DNA of 64,000 nt, from contig NZ_BEXF01000011.1 of NCBI RefSeq assembly GCF_002897295.1, forward strand, positions 124,001-188,000, given 5' to 3'. The notes under the pieces were generated by a model that was not told the origin of the DNA, did no database searches, and was given only the letters and a program-made list of their open reading frames with translations. The first letter of the stretch is position 1. Each line of letters opens with the position of its first letter. The position numbers and the translations under genes are program-made. The DNA comes from Brevibacillus reuszeri. GTDB lineage: Bacteria; Bacillota; Bacilli; Brevibacillales; Brevibacillaceae. Shown in pieces: positions 1 to 8,131 of the stretch.

Positions 1-1324
1 GATGACTAAATCCAAGCTTAATGATTGGGTAATCGGATTTATTTTTAATAAAGTAGAGGGAGGTGGGACACACTTTTACACCATAAGAAAAAGCTCGTTT
101 GATTAACCATTCTTCCGTACGATCCAGATGTAATTTGATTAATAAGTACAAACCAGACTGCTCGCCAATAACAGAAATATTTTGGCCAAATTGCTTTTTT
201 AATTCAGAAACGAGGTGCAGCATTTTCCGCTTATAAACAAGCCGCATTCGTTTCACGTGCCGATTCCATTCTCCCAACTCCATAAATTTTGCCATTGTGA
301 GCTGGCTGAAAAGCGAAGTAGGACTCTCGAAATGAGAGTAATACTTTTTATATCGATGTAATACTGACTCTGGGAGCACCATATACGTTAAACGGATTCC
401 CGGAAGAAATGATTTTGAGAAATTCCCTAAATAAATGACTCTTGCTGAATCAATAGAGGCAAGAGCAGGAAACGGTTTTTGTGTATAGCGGAATTCACTA
501 TCATAATCGTCCTCGATAATATATCCACACATCTTGTTAACCCAATGAATTAGCATTTGCCGTTGTTGAATTGACATGCTTACGCCAATTGGACTTTGAT
601 GTGAAGGGGTGATATAGATTAATCGAGATTTCATTTGCTCTATTTGTGAAAAATCAGCTCCTGTTTCATAAACCGGCAACATTTCAAACATAAAACGATG
701 GAATTGAAAAGCTTCTCTAGCACCGTCGTAACCAGGGTCTTCAACGATAATGCTTTGGAACTCCTCCTTCAGAATCTGCCCAAGATATACAAGCATCTGT
801 TGGGTACTGCTTCCGATAATGATTGCATCGGAATTTGTTTTCACTCCGCGTGATTGAAACAAATAGGTGGAGATTTGTTCGCGCAAACATGCTTCGCCAA
901 ACGGTTCTCCATATCGATAGCTATCCGGTAACGTTAAAACTTGATTCGCGATCCTCCTCCATATTTTCAGTGGGAAATTCGTTTGATCAACGGCATCCGA
1001 TCTGAAATTAACTACCGGAGGTTTTACTGACTCTGTTTGCTTTGGATGCGGAAGGATGAATGCCTCCTGAGATATGAGCGGCTCTAACTCATTTACAAAA
1101 TAACCTTGTCGGCCCTCTCCGCGAATATACCCTTCCGCAACTAATTGTTCATATGCCATTAAGGTTGTATTACGGCTTACATGTAAGGAATCTGCCAGTT
1201 GCCGAATAGAAGGCAGCTTTTCATTCGTCAGAAGGTCACCTTGCTCAATAAATGATTTAAATTTCTCGTAGATTTGTTTGTATTTAGGAGAGTGATCTGT
1301 GAAGGTAAAAATAGTGTTTTTCAT
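1..1324 (-). CDS. MocR/PdxR-type GntR-family regulator with aminotransferase-like domain (3' end beyond window)
   Basis: Translated by hand from the minus strand; the frame is open from an ATG at 1324 to the left edge, so the C-terminus is missing. An N-terminal winged-helix region (about residues 10-75, with LPSIRQLADSLHVSRNT) is typical of GntR regulators. It is followed by a fold-type-I aminotransferase domain containing EDDYDSEFRY and the PLP-lysine motif GNFSKSFLPGIRL. This is the MocR architecture, in which PLP or a PLP adduct controls DNA binding. It is divergent from a PaiB-like gene, which it probably regulates; an 8-bp inverted repeat lies between them. The effector is unknown. GabR or PdxR are the nearest named relatives, but nothing here tells which. 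Confidence 0.88.
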   Translation of the reverse strand, partial: MKNTIFTFTDHSPKYKQIYEKFKSFIEQGDLLTNEKLPSIRQLADSLHVSRNTTLMAYEQLVAEGYIRGEGRQGYFVNELEPLISQEAFILPHPKQTESVKPPVVNFRSDAVDQTNFPLKIWRRIANQVLTLPDSYRYGEPFGEACLREQISTYLFQSRGVKTNSDAIIIGSSTQQMLVYLGQILKEEFQSIIVEDPGYDGAREAFQFHRFMFEMLPVYETGADFSQIEQMKSRLIYITPSHQSPIGVSMSIQQRQMLIHWVNKMCGYIIEDDYDSEFRYTQKPFPALASIDSARVIYLGNFSKSFLPGIRLTYMVLPESVLHRYKKYYSHFESPTSLFSQLTMAKFMELGEWNRHVKRMRLVYKRKMLHLVSELKKQFGQNISVIGEQSGLYLLIKLHLDRTEEWLIKRAFSYGVKVCPTSLYFIKNKSDYPIIKLGFSH

Positions 1325-1334
1325 TTGCACCCCT

Positions 1335-1380
1335 ACTGACATGTCTATTTGTTTATTATTGTATCTTTTTTTATGTCAGT
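1335..1380. promoter_or_regulatory. Inverted repeat in the MocR/PaiB divergent promoter region
   Basis: ACTGACAT (1335-1342) and its exact reverse complement ATGTCAGT (1373-1380) flank an AT-rich 30-bp centre between the divergent MocR and PaiB-like genes. Spaced half-sites are usual for MocR dimers, so this is a candidate operator controlling both directions. Binding is inferred. Confidence 0.45.
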
Positions 1381-1437
1381 TTGAATCATATTATTTTTTT
1401 ACAAGGATTTATTTCTAAAGTGGAGAGGATGATTACG

Positions 1438-2061
1438 ATGTACATTCCTAAGCAGTATCGTATGGAGCATGATGAGGCCGTTCAAATGATGAAGTCTAAC
1501 CCTTTTGCCTTGTTGATTACTACCCATGAAAATCGCCCGTTGGCTACGCACATACCTGTAGAGATTCGTGAAGAAGATGGAAAGATTTACGTGACTGGGC
1601 ACATTGCATACGGAAACATGCAGAAGAACACTTTGGAAAATAACAGTGATGCGTTGCTTATTTTCCAAGGACCGCACGCTTACATTTCGTCAAGCTGGTA
1701 TGAGCGGGAAGAGGTTCCCACTTGGGATTATCTCGCAGTACATGCGTATGGAACTGCACGTATACTCGCTTGGGATGAGCTGAAGTCGGCTTTGGATTCT
1801 ATGCTTACACACTATGAATCTCACCGAGAACATGGAAGGCTGTGGGATACGTTTCATCCTGAGTCGCTGGAGAAGCAAATGAAAGGAATCGTTGGGTTCG
1901 AAATTGAAGTCACCTCTATTCAAGCTGCAGCCAAAATGAGCCAGAATCGCAACGACACCGATTATAAATCGATTGTTACAGAGCTGGAAAAATCAAACGA
2001 ACAAGGGGATAACCAGGTTGCCGAATGGTTGCGAAAGCAGCGGAAAGAGTTATTTAAATGA
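1438..2061 (+). CDS. PaiB-family FMN-binding protein (putative transcriptional regulator)
   Basis: A 207-residue product starting MYIPKQYRM, the family's characteristic N-terminus. ATG 1438 is preferred over upstream in-frame codons because GGAGAGG lies about 10 nt before it. The body has the split-barrel flavin-reductase-like fold, with HIPVEI, GHIAYGNMQ and the SSWYEREEVPTWDY segment conserved in PaiB. B. subtilis PaiB represses sporulation and degradative-enzyme genes; many relatives simply bind FMN, so the regulatory role is family inference. It is divergent from a MocR regulator and followed 49 nt later by a LysE exporter, so export of a small nitrogenous metabolite under MocR control is plausible. 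Confidence 0.85.
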   Translation: MYIPKQYRMEHDEAVQMMKSNPFALLITTHENRPLATHIPVEIREEDGKIYVTGHIAYGNMQKNTLENNSDALLIFQGPHAYISSSWYEREEVPTWDYLAVHAYGTARILAWDELKSALDSMLTHYESHREHGRLWDTFHPESLEKQMKGIVGFEIEVTSIQAAAKMSQNRNDTDYKSIVTELEKSNEQGDNQVAEWLRKQRKELFK

Positions 2062-2110
2062 TCGACCAGAGGTAAATTATTTGCACAAAAACAACGAGGA
2101 GTTGCAGTTC

Positions 2111-2749
2111 ATGGATTTTTCAACTATTTGGCTATTTATAGTTGCTGCTGCTACATTGTTAATCATACCTGGGCCAGCTGTGTTCTACATTATGGCAAGA
2201 AGTATAGATCAAGGGAAAAAGGCGGGTCTGGTATCCGTTCTTGGTGTATCTCTTGGTGGTGCAGTTCACGTTTTAGCTGGAGCAATTGGAGTGTCGGCGA
2301 TCCTTATGACATCCGCAACAGCCTTTACGATCGTGAAATACTTGGGTGCTGCTTATCTGATCTATCTGGGGTGCAAAACTTTATTTTCTACATCGGATAG
2401 CTCGACTTCAGAAATTCCAAAAGCCCCTCGCAAAAAATTGCTAAAGATTTTTTACGAATCAGCGCTTGTAGAAGTAATGAACCCTAAGACAGCACTCTTT
2501 TTCTTAGCCTTCTTTCCGCAATTCATATCGCCTTCTGCTGGATCAGTCTCCGTACAATTTTTGCTTTTAGGAGCGATATTTATTATCCTAGCTTTTATTA
2601 GCGATGGTTTGTATGCCTTTCTTGCAGCAAGTATTCGAAAACGGGTTGTGGGCAGTAATGCGAGTCCAAAGCTACTGAACCGGATGACTGGTTATTTATA
2701 TATCGCGCTTGGAGTCTTCTCTGCTTTTGCCAGCCCGTCCAAAACATAG
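2111..2749 (+). CDS. LysE/RhtB-family amino acid exporter
   Basis: A 212-residue membrane protein with about six hydrophobic segments. The N-terminal IPGPAVFYIMARS signature and the mid-protein EVMNPKTALFFLAFFPQF motif are hallmarks of the LysE/RhtB family, which exports amino acids or related metabolites across the cytoplasmic membrane. ATG 2111 follows GAGGAG by about 8 nt and gives the expected length; the frame is open upstream into the end of the PaiB gene, but that would add a non-family extension. Probably co-transcribed with the PaiB-like gene and the B3/B4 protein downstream. Substrate is not predictable. Confidence 0.9.
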   Translation: MDFSTIWLFIVAAATLLIIPGPAVFYIMARSIDQGKKAGLVSVLGVSLGGAVHVLAGAIGVSAILMTSATAFTIVKYLGAAYLIYLGCKTLFSTSDSSTSEIPKAPRKKLLKIFYESALVEVMNPKTALFFLAFFPQFISPSAGSVSVQFLLLGAIFIILAFISDGLYAFLAASIRKRVVGSNASPKLLNRMTGYLYIALGVFSAFASPSKT

Positions 2750-2772
2750 AGGTAGATAAGGAGAGATATGCA

Positions 2773-3483
2773 ATGACGAGATTTATCATTGAAGATGATT
2801 TTTGGTCGTTATTCCCCCACGCAAAAATAGGCACCGTTATTTGTCAGGGGCTTGATAATTCAATACGAGACGTTGAAATCTACGAGAAGCTGCTGCAGGA
2901 TGCAGAGAAAGAAGCACATAAATTCTTAAATCTGGAGGAATTCAGTGCGAATCCAGTCATATTCGTATGGCGAGAGGCTTTTCAAAAATTCAAGACTAAA
3001 AAAGGGGCACGGTGCTCCATTGAAGCTTTATTAAAAAGAGTAAAAAATGGCAATCATATCGGAACCATAAACCCGCTTGTTGACATCTATAATTCCATAT
3101 CATTGCGTTATGGATTTCCATGTGGTGGCGAAGACATCGATACTTTTGCAGGCGATATTCGGCTAACGCAGGCAAATGGCAACGAACCTTTTATCCCCTT
3201 GGGCAGTGAGGAAAATGCTTCGCCATATGAAGGTGAAATTGTTTATAAAGATGATGACGGAGCCATATGCAGATGCTGGAATTGGCGCGAAGCTCAGAGG
3301 ACGATGCTAACAGAAAATACGAAAAATGCATTCCTCTGCATTGAATTAATGGATGAAGCAAGAAGCGATGAATTTCATATGGCGCTAAAGGAATTGTCTG
3401 ATTTGGTGTCGCATCATCTTGGTGGTACTGTGAAAATAGAGGTATTGGATATTCATAATAGGGAAATTACGCTCTTGGGTTAA
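2773..3483 (+). CDS. B3/B4 tRNA-binding-domain protein
   Basis: A 236-residue soluble protein matching the stand-alone B3/B4 domain found in the phenylalanyl-tRNA synthetase beta chain. FAGDIRLTQANG, EGEIVYKDDDGAICRCWNWR and the C-terminal AFLCIEL region are typical. Freestanding versions are thought to bind or edit aminoacyl-tRNA or free amino acids, but most are uncharacterised. The start has AAGGAGAG 9 nt upstream. It lies 23 nt after the LysE exporter, so it is likely the last gene of the PaiB-LysE unit. Confidence 0.8.
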   Translation: MTRFIIEDDFWSLFPHAKIGTVICQGLDNSIRDVEIYEKLLQDAEKEAHKFLNLEEFSANPVIFVWREAFQKFKTKKGARCSIEALLKRVKNGNHIGTINPLVDIYNSISLRYGFPCGGEDIDTFAGDIRLTQANGNEPFIPLGSEENASPYEGEIVYKDDDGAICRCWNWREAQRTMLTENTKNAFLCIELMDEARSDEFHMALKELSDLVSHHLGGTVKIEVLDIHNREITLLG

Positions 3484-3520
3484 GGGGATACTGCGTCACT
3501 AGAAAGCACTCCAACTCGCC

Positions 3521-3722
3521 GGAGAAACAGGTTTCCAGGCGGAGCGACTCGCGTAACCCCGCTTAGCGGCGCAGTGATTTACGGGAACCAGAAACATCAC
3601 CCCTGTGTAAGCTACAAAGCGGCTACCACTTTGACGTTTCCCCGGAAATCAACTGCGGAGCGGACAGTTTTCACTCCCTCGCAGGGTGAAGACCGGAGCG
3701 CAGATCGGAAACCTGTTTCTCC
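3521..3722. other. Gene-free element closed by a 16-bp perfect inverted repeat
   Basis: GGAGAAACAGGTTTCC (3521-3536) is repeated as its exact reverse complement GGAAACCTGTTTCTCC (3707-3722), enclosing about 170 nt. Inside are further small dyads: CCGC-TTA-GCGG (about 3557-3567), TTTCC-CC-GGAAA, and a bulged hairpin in TTCACTCCCTCGCAGGGTGAA. No convincing protein is encoded. It could be a structured RNA downstream of the B3/B4 gene, a processed UTR element, or a small non-autonomous repeat. No target-site duplication is visible at the ends. Confidence 0.5.
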
Positions 3723-3750
3723 CCCCCCACAGCTATCTTTGTGCCACAAT

Positions 3751-3793
3751 AAAATCCCCTTCTACGCACATGATCTGCGAAAAAGGGGATTTT
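3751..3793. terminator. Bidirectional intrinsic terminator
   Basis: AAAATCCCCTT (from 3751) pairs with AAGGGGATTTT (ends 3793) with an inner CGCA/TGCG pairing. Flanking A and T runs allow use by the minus-strand siderophore-binding gene and possibly by transcripts arriving from the plus side. Confidence 0.75.
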
Positions 3794-3809
3794 CCATCTC
3801 GACGCTCGA

Positions 3810-4829
3810 TTATTTTTTGGCTTTGTTCTCTTCGTGTCTTTTGATGATCATATCTACGAACATGTCGATCTGCGCTTTGACTGCGATCGGGTCATAGCGG
3901 TAGAACGTATCGAAATCGTTGAAGAAGATCTGATTGTTTTTGAACGCAGGAAGACCTTTCCACACCGCTGATTCTTTCAGGTTTTTCAGAGCATCGCTGT
4001 TGTTCTCAGGGTTATAGAAGGTCAGGAACATATAGTCCGCGTCGTATTCTGGCAATGTCTCCATGGATAGCTGCACGGTTTGCTCAGGCAAGTCTTTGTG
4101 CGGCATTTTCAGCTTCAATGCATTGTACACCGTTTGACCACCGCGCCCGGCATTATCACCGAAAATCCACAAATCTCCTTTGTTTGTCAGCTCGTACAAT
4201 CCGACAGTTGTATTTTCGTCTGCGATGCCTTTCAGCTTCTCACGGCCTTCAGCAGCTTTTTTGTCAAAATCAGCAATGAACTCATCGGCCTTTGCTTTGT
4301 CGCCTACGATATCACCAAACAATTTGACGGTATCATAGATGTTCGTTGTTGTTCCGTATGGAATAAAGATCGTGGGTGCAATTTTGGACAGGGCTTCGTA
4401 GTTGTCTTCATACATGACAACGATCAGATCAGGAGCGAGCTCCAATGCCTTTTCCAGATTCACGCGAGTCCCTACATCTTGTGCTGATTTCAATTGCTCT
4501 GTAATGAAAGGGTTTTGGAAAGCCATGGTTTCTGCCCCGATGACATTTCCTCCAACTGCCACGAGCTCACCCGCATAATAGTCTGTCACGATTCTTTGTG
4601 GTTTATCAGGAATTTGAACGGTTCCCTTTTTAGTTTCAAAGCTGCGCATTTTTTTCTCGGCTGGCGCTTCTGTCGCTTTCTCAGCAGGCTCTGCCGTTGA
4701 ACCTTTTGCTTGTGTTGTTGACTGAGCGGTGTTGCTAGTTGAGCTGTTTGTTCCACCACATGCAGTTAAGAAAAGTGAGAACATAAGAGCAAGTGCAAGT
4801 ACAGCCTGGAGTGGTTTGTTCCGTAGCAT
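3810..4829 (-). CDS. Iron-siderophore ABC transporter substrate-binding lipoprotein
   Basis: A 339-residue exported protein with a signal peptide ending in the lipobox LFLTACGG, a Ser/Thr/Glu-rich linker, then a FecB/FhuD-type bilobal periplasmic-binding fold (PDKPQRIVTDYYAGELVAVG early, AQIDMFVDMI near the end). It would be anchored outside the membrane and deliver a ferric siderophore to an ABC permease. No permease or ATPase gene is adjacent, so it must use a transporter encoded elsewhere. The ATG has GGGAGG 7 nt upstream. A Fur-like site lies just upstream of the start, consistent with iron repression. Siderophore identity cannot be told. Confidence 0.9.
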   Translation of the reverse strand: MLRNKPLQAVLALALMFSLFLTACGGTNSSTSNTAQSTTQAKGSTAEPAEKATEAPAEKKMRSFETKKGTVQIPDKPQRIVTDYYAGELVAVGGNVIGAETMAFQNPFITEQLKSAQDVGTRVNLEKALELAPDLIVVMYEDNYEALSKIAPTIFIPYGTTTNIYDTVKLFGDIVGDKAKADEFIADFDKKAAEGREKLKGIADENTTVGLYELTNKGDLWIFGDNAGRGGQTVYNALKLKMPHKDLPEQTVQLSMETLPEYDADYMFLTFYNPENNSDALKNLKESAVWKGLPAFKNNQIFFNDFDTFYRYDPIAVKAQIDMFVDMIIKRHEENKAKK

Positions 4830-4857
4830 GAAAGCCTCCCTAGTATGTAATTTTTAA

Positions 4858-4878
4858 TGAAATTGATTATCATTATCG
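4858..4878 (-). promoter_or_regulatory. Putative Fur box
   Basis: On the minus strand the sequence reads GATAATGATAATCAATTTCA, containing two GATAAT hexamers and a good match to the left half of the 7-1-7 Fur consensus. It sits about 30 bp upstream of the siderophore-binding lipoprotein start, where a repressor would act. Confidence 0.7.
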
Positions 4879-4941
4879 ACAAAAAATATACCAGAGAGCC
4901 TTTTTTCTGTCAATCACACAATTGCCGTGCTCCAAAACAGC

Positions 4942-4970
4942 AAAAAAAATCCCTTTGCAAGAAAGGGATT
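4942..4970 (-). terminator. Intrinsic terminator of the first polysaccharide deacetylase gene
   Basis: On the minus strand AATCCCTTT-CTTGC-AAAGGGATT is followed by eight Ts. It lies 12 bp after the stop codon. Confidence 0.85.
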
Positions 4971-4982
4971 CGTTCATTAATG

Positions 4983-6461
4983 CTATTCTGACTGCTCCAC
5001 AAGCTCTGTCATTTTGACAAGGGTATACCCCTGCTCCTGCAGCCCTTCTATAATGCGTGGCAATGCTTCAACGGTACTAATGTCATCGAGCATATGCAGC
5101 AGAACAATGCTTCCGCTTTTCGTTTGTTCCAGTACGGTTTTCACAATATCGTCTGCCGTTTTACTTTTATCATGATCGGAAGGGATAACATCAAACAGAG
5201 CCACGGTTTCATAGCCTGTCGCAGCAATCGCCTTTAGCACTTGCTCGTTGACTGCCCCCGCCGGTGGTCTGTAATACATCGTTGGCTTTTGTTGTATCGC
5301 TTCTGTAATAATCTGATGGGCTTTGACAATTTCCTGCTGCAGCTGCTCCGTCGTAATCTGGGTGTTGATTGGATGGGAATACGAGTGATTCGCTACATCA
5401 TGTCCTGCCTCCAGAATCGCACGCGCCAAATTCGGGTTTTTGACTGTCCCGTCAGCCCGTAGGAAGAAGGTAGACTTTACATGATACTTGTCCAGGATAT
5501 TGAGAATCTTTGTAACCGTTTCGTCGCTACCCCAATCGTCAAGTGTAATGGCAACCTTCTTCTCATCTGTTTCGACACGCTTGAATGCTTTATATGTCGC
5601 ACCACTAAAGTCTGGATTGATTTTCGCTGCGTCATGTCCCTCGATAGCTGTCAGCGGCTTCTTCTCCGCCCCATGTGCAATTAGCGTCTGCAGTGGAACG
5701 AACTGGTATCCAGCATCGGCAGCGGCCTTTGCAATCAACGGGATCGAGATGGGGAGATGAATATTTTCATCGAGATCGAGCGTGATAATGCCTCCGCGAT
5801 TGATATATCGTCGTACATATTTGCTCTTTTGCTCATCTGTCTCATCTTGCCAGTTATGCAGGAAAAAGCTGTACCCGATGACTGCTTCCTGTCCATTGTG
5901 AGCTGCTGCCAGACGAATGTCGTCCGTGTAGGTGCCTATCCAGGTACGAACATATTTCGGAGTGATTCCCGTATGCTTCACAATCTGTTCCTTACTTTGC
6001 TTAATCTGTTGATAAATCTGTTCATAGCTCAGATTCGCCAGATCTTTACTGGTCACTGCGTTGTTTTCAATTTCATGCCCTTTGGCTACAATCAGCTTTG
6101 CTAGTTGCGGCTGCTTGGCCACTTTATCGCCTGGTAAAAAGAAGGTCGCCTTGATTTTGAATGTATCCAGATCCTTCAATAGCTGATTCAGTTTTTTCTC
6201 GTCTCCCAAACCGTTAAACGTCAGCGCCAGCTCAGGCTTTGCTGTATATACCATCGATACGCCTTTGCTTTTCTCCCCTGTATAGCGAACGACCTTTGGA
6301 GCTGTCGTAGCTGGAGCAGGTGTGATTTTTCCAGGTTTACTTTCGGCTGCATAAACCATGCTCTCCATCGCTGTTCCGCTCAAAAGCATTACGACTGCCG
6401 TCGCCACTCCAAACGCTTTTACCAGCAAGCGCTTCTTGAATCTGATTTTTTCCACTATCAT
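4983..6461 (-). CDS. Secreted polysaccharide deacetylase with an inactive N-terminal NodB domain (paralog 1)
   Basis: A 492-residue protein starting at ATG 6461, which has AAAGGAG 8 nt upstream; the frame extends 11 codons further without a better site. The signal peptide ends near VYAAES with no lipobox Cys, so it is probably secreted. Residues about 70-290 form a NodB-like domain whose metal site is lost (TFNG for TFDD, no HSxxHP). Residues about 310-490 form a second NodB domain with LDDW, HSYSHP, RPPAG and LLHML, so it is probably catalytic. NodB enzymes N- or O-deacetylate cell-wall or capsular glycans using a metal ion. Motif 4 reads VIPSDHD instead of the DW-type motif of its neighbour. 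Tandem paralog of the next gene. Confidence 0.88.
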   Translation of the reverse strand: MIVEKIRFKKRLLVKAFGVATAVVMLLSGTAMESMVYAAESKPGKITPAPATTAPKVVRYTGEKSKGVSMVYTAKPELALTFNGLGDEKKLNQLLKDLDTFKIKATFFLPGDKVAKQPQLAKLIVAKGHEIENNAVTSKDLANLSYEQIYQQIKQSKEQIVKHTGITPKYVRTWIGTYTDDIRLAAAHNGQEAVIGYSFFLHNWQDETDEQKSKYVRRYINRGGIITLDLDENIHLPISIPLIAKAAADAGYQFVPLQTLIAHGAEKKPLTAIEGHDAAKINPDFSGATYKAFKRVETDEKKVAITLDDWGSDETVTKILNILDKYHVKSTFFLRADGTVKNPNLARAILEAGHDVANHSYSHPINTQITTEQLQQEIVKAHQIITEAIQQKPTMYYRPPAGAVNEQVLKAIAATGYETVALFDVIPSDHDKSKTADDIVKTVLEQTKSGSIVLLHMLDDISTVEALPRIIEGLQEQGYTLVKMTELVEQSE

Positions 6462-6512
6462 TGCTTCTACTCCTTTTCCCTCATTTTTGAACACTCTCTC
6501 ACTCTTACTCGC

Positions 6513-6552
6513 AAAAAATCCAGTCCGAACACAAGTTGAAGTGTCAGACTGG
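6513..6552 (-). terminator. Intrinsic terminator of the second polysaccharide deacetylase gene
   Basis: On the minus strand CCAGTCTGACAC (complement of 6541-6552) pairs with GTGTTCGGACTGG and is followed by TTTTTT. It separates the two paralogous deacetylase genes into different transcription units. Confidence 0.85.
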
Positions 6553-6561
6553 CTTTTGTGA

Positions 6562-8010
6562 TTACTGTTTGATCAGATCTGCCATCTTCACAAACGTATA
6601 GCCTTTTTTCTTCAAGCCTTCGAGTGCGATTGGTAGCGCCTCAATCGTGTGGATGTCATCGAGCATATGCAGCAGTATGACGCTTCCGTTTTCAGTTTTG
6701 GTCATGATGCCGTTGACGATGTCGCTCGCTTTATTTTTGTTGTCCCAGTCAAGGGTGGTGACATCATACATCGCAATGTCGTGATACCCTACCGCCGCAA
6801 TGACTTTCCCTGTCTGATCATCCACAACTCCCGTTGGCGGTCTGAACAGCATTACTGGTTGTTGCTGAATGGCTTCGGTAATTACCTGGTGAGCTTTGAC
6901 CAAATCTTTCTGTAATTCTTCGGGGGTCAAAGTTGTTACCACCGGGTGGCTGTAGGAGTGGTTGGCTACGTCGTGGCCGCCCTCCACCATCGCTCTCGCC
7001 AAATTGGGGTTGTTTTCTACACCGGCAGCACGCAAGAAAAACGTCGCTTTCACATCATGCTCCGCTAAAATATCGAGGATTTTGGTCACCGTTTTGTCGC
7101 TGCCCCAGTCATCAAACGTAAGCGCAACCTGCTTTTTATTCGTCTCCGCCTTATAGATCAGCTTGTAGTTCGCATTTTGGTAATTCGGATTAACCTTGAC
7201 CGCATCGTAGCCAGGAATTTGTTCCAATGGCTTTCTCTCTCCGCCGTTTTTTACCAGCTCACTGAGCGGAATAAATTTGTAGCCAATATCCTCGGCAGCT
7301 TTGGCAATCAGCTTGATTGACGGAATTACCTCGGGGTTTATATCGGTATTTAACGATACGATACCTCCCCGCGAGATATATCTTGTCACATAATCACCGA
7401 TCGTCTTGGCATCCTTCATATCACGATCCTTTGGATTGATATTGTACGTAACGACTCCAGCCATGCCGAGATGAGCCGCTGCCAAACGAACATCATCCGT
7501 GTAGTCTCCTGACTTGGTGCGGATAAAGCGCGGCTCGACGCCCGTTTCCTTTTTGATGACCTCATTGCTCAGTTGAATTTCTTTGTAAATTTGATCGTAG
7601 CTGAGCTTTTTCATGTCCAACTGATTTAGTGTATTGTTTTGAATATCATGGCCTCTCGCTAAAATATCTCTGGCGATATTCGGCTCCTCTGCTACCCTCA
7701 TCCCTGGAAGGAAAAACGTTGCCTTGATATGATTAGCGTCCAGTTCATTCAAAATCTGTGTCATCATTTTTTGGTCACCCATGCCATTGAAGGTCAGGCT
7801 TAGTTCTTTTCTTGCTGTATAGACGTACGGGATCACCTTGCTCTTTTCACCTGTATATCGCGTGATCTTTTCAACTGGAGGCTCCACCGTCTGCGATGCC
7901 TCTTCCTTCCCGCCAAACACCGAGCAGCCAGATAATAGCCCTACGACCATCATGACAGCGGCGCTTTTGAAGATGAAGTTCCTTTTTACTGCACCAATAC
8001 TTGCGATCAT
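6562..8010 (-). CDS. Lipoprotein polysaccharide deacetylase with an inactive N-terminal NodB domain (paralog 2)
   Basis: A 482-residue product. ATG 8010 is chosen because AAAAGGAG lies 7 nt upstream; a TTG seven codons earlier overlaps that site. The signal peptide ends in the lipobox GLLSGCS, so this paralog is lipid-anchored, unlike its secreted neighbour. It has the same layout: a degenerate NodB domain (TFNGMGD, IQNNTLNQ) and then a catalytic one with TFDDW, HSYSHP, RPPTG, TLDWD and LLHML, which is closer to the consensus than paralog 1. Expected role is deacetylation of peptidoglycan or another wall polymer at the membrane surface. Confidence 0.9.
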   Translation of the reverse strand: MIASIGAVKRNFIFKSAAVMMVVGLLSGCSVFGGKEEASQTVEPPVEKITRYTGEKSKVIPYVYTARKELSLTFNGMGDQKMMTQILNELDANHIKATFFLPGMRVAEEPNIARDILARGHDIQNNTLNQLDMKKLSYDQIYKEIQLSNEVIKKETGVEPRFIRTKSGDYTDDVRLAAAHLGMAGVVTYNINPKDRDMKDAKTIGDYVTRYISRGGIVSLNTDINPEVIPSIKLIAKAAEDIGYKFIPLSELVKNGGERKPLEQIPGYDAVKVNPNYQNANYKLIYKAETNKKQVALTFDDWGSDKTVTKILDILAEHDVKATFFLRAAGVENNPNLARAMVEGGHDVANHSYSHPVVTTLTPEELQKDLVKAHQVITEAIQQQPVMLFRPPTGVVDDQTGKVIAAVGYHDIAMYDVTTLDWDNKNKASDIVNGIMTKTENGSVILLHMLDDIHTIEALPIALEGLKKKGYTFVKMADLIKQ

Positions 8011-8131
8011 CCGTTTTCTCCTTTTTTCCAAAACATCACTCTATGCTAGTTGTGCCGTTCTATCCGTCTTGAAACGATTATCTATCTTATCCACTAGTAT
8101 AAAAAAACCTTCTCAACAAGTTCTGAACAAG

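Noticed and set aside
3521..3722. Interpretation as a MITE with terminal inverted repeats
   Set aside because: The 16-bp arms fit, but no target-site duplication is visible and copy number cannot be tested here; left as an undefined structured element.
3574..3897. 107-codon plus-strand ORF
   Set aside because: Overlaps the structured element and the terminator, runs antisense into the lipoprotein gene, lacks a ribosome site and has low-complexity composition.
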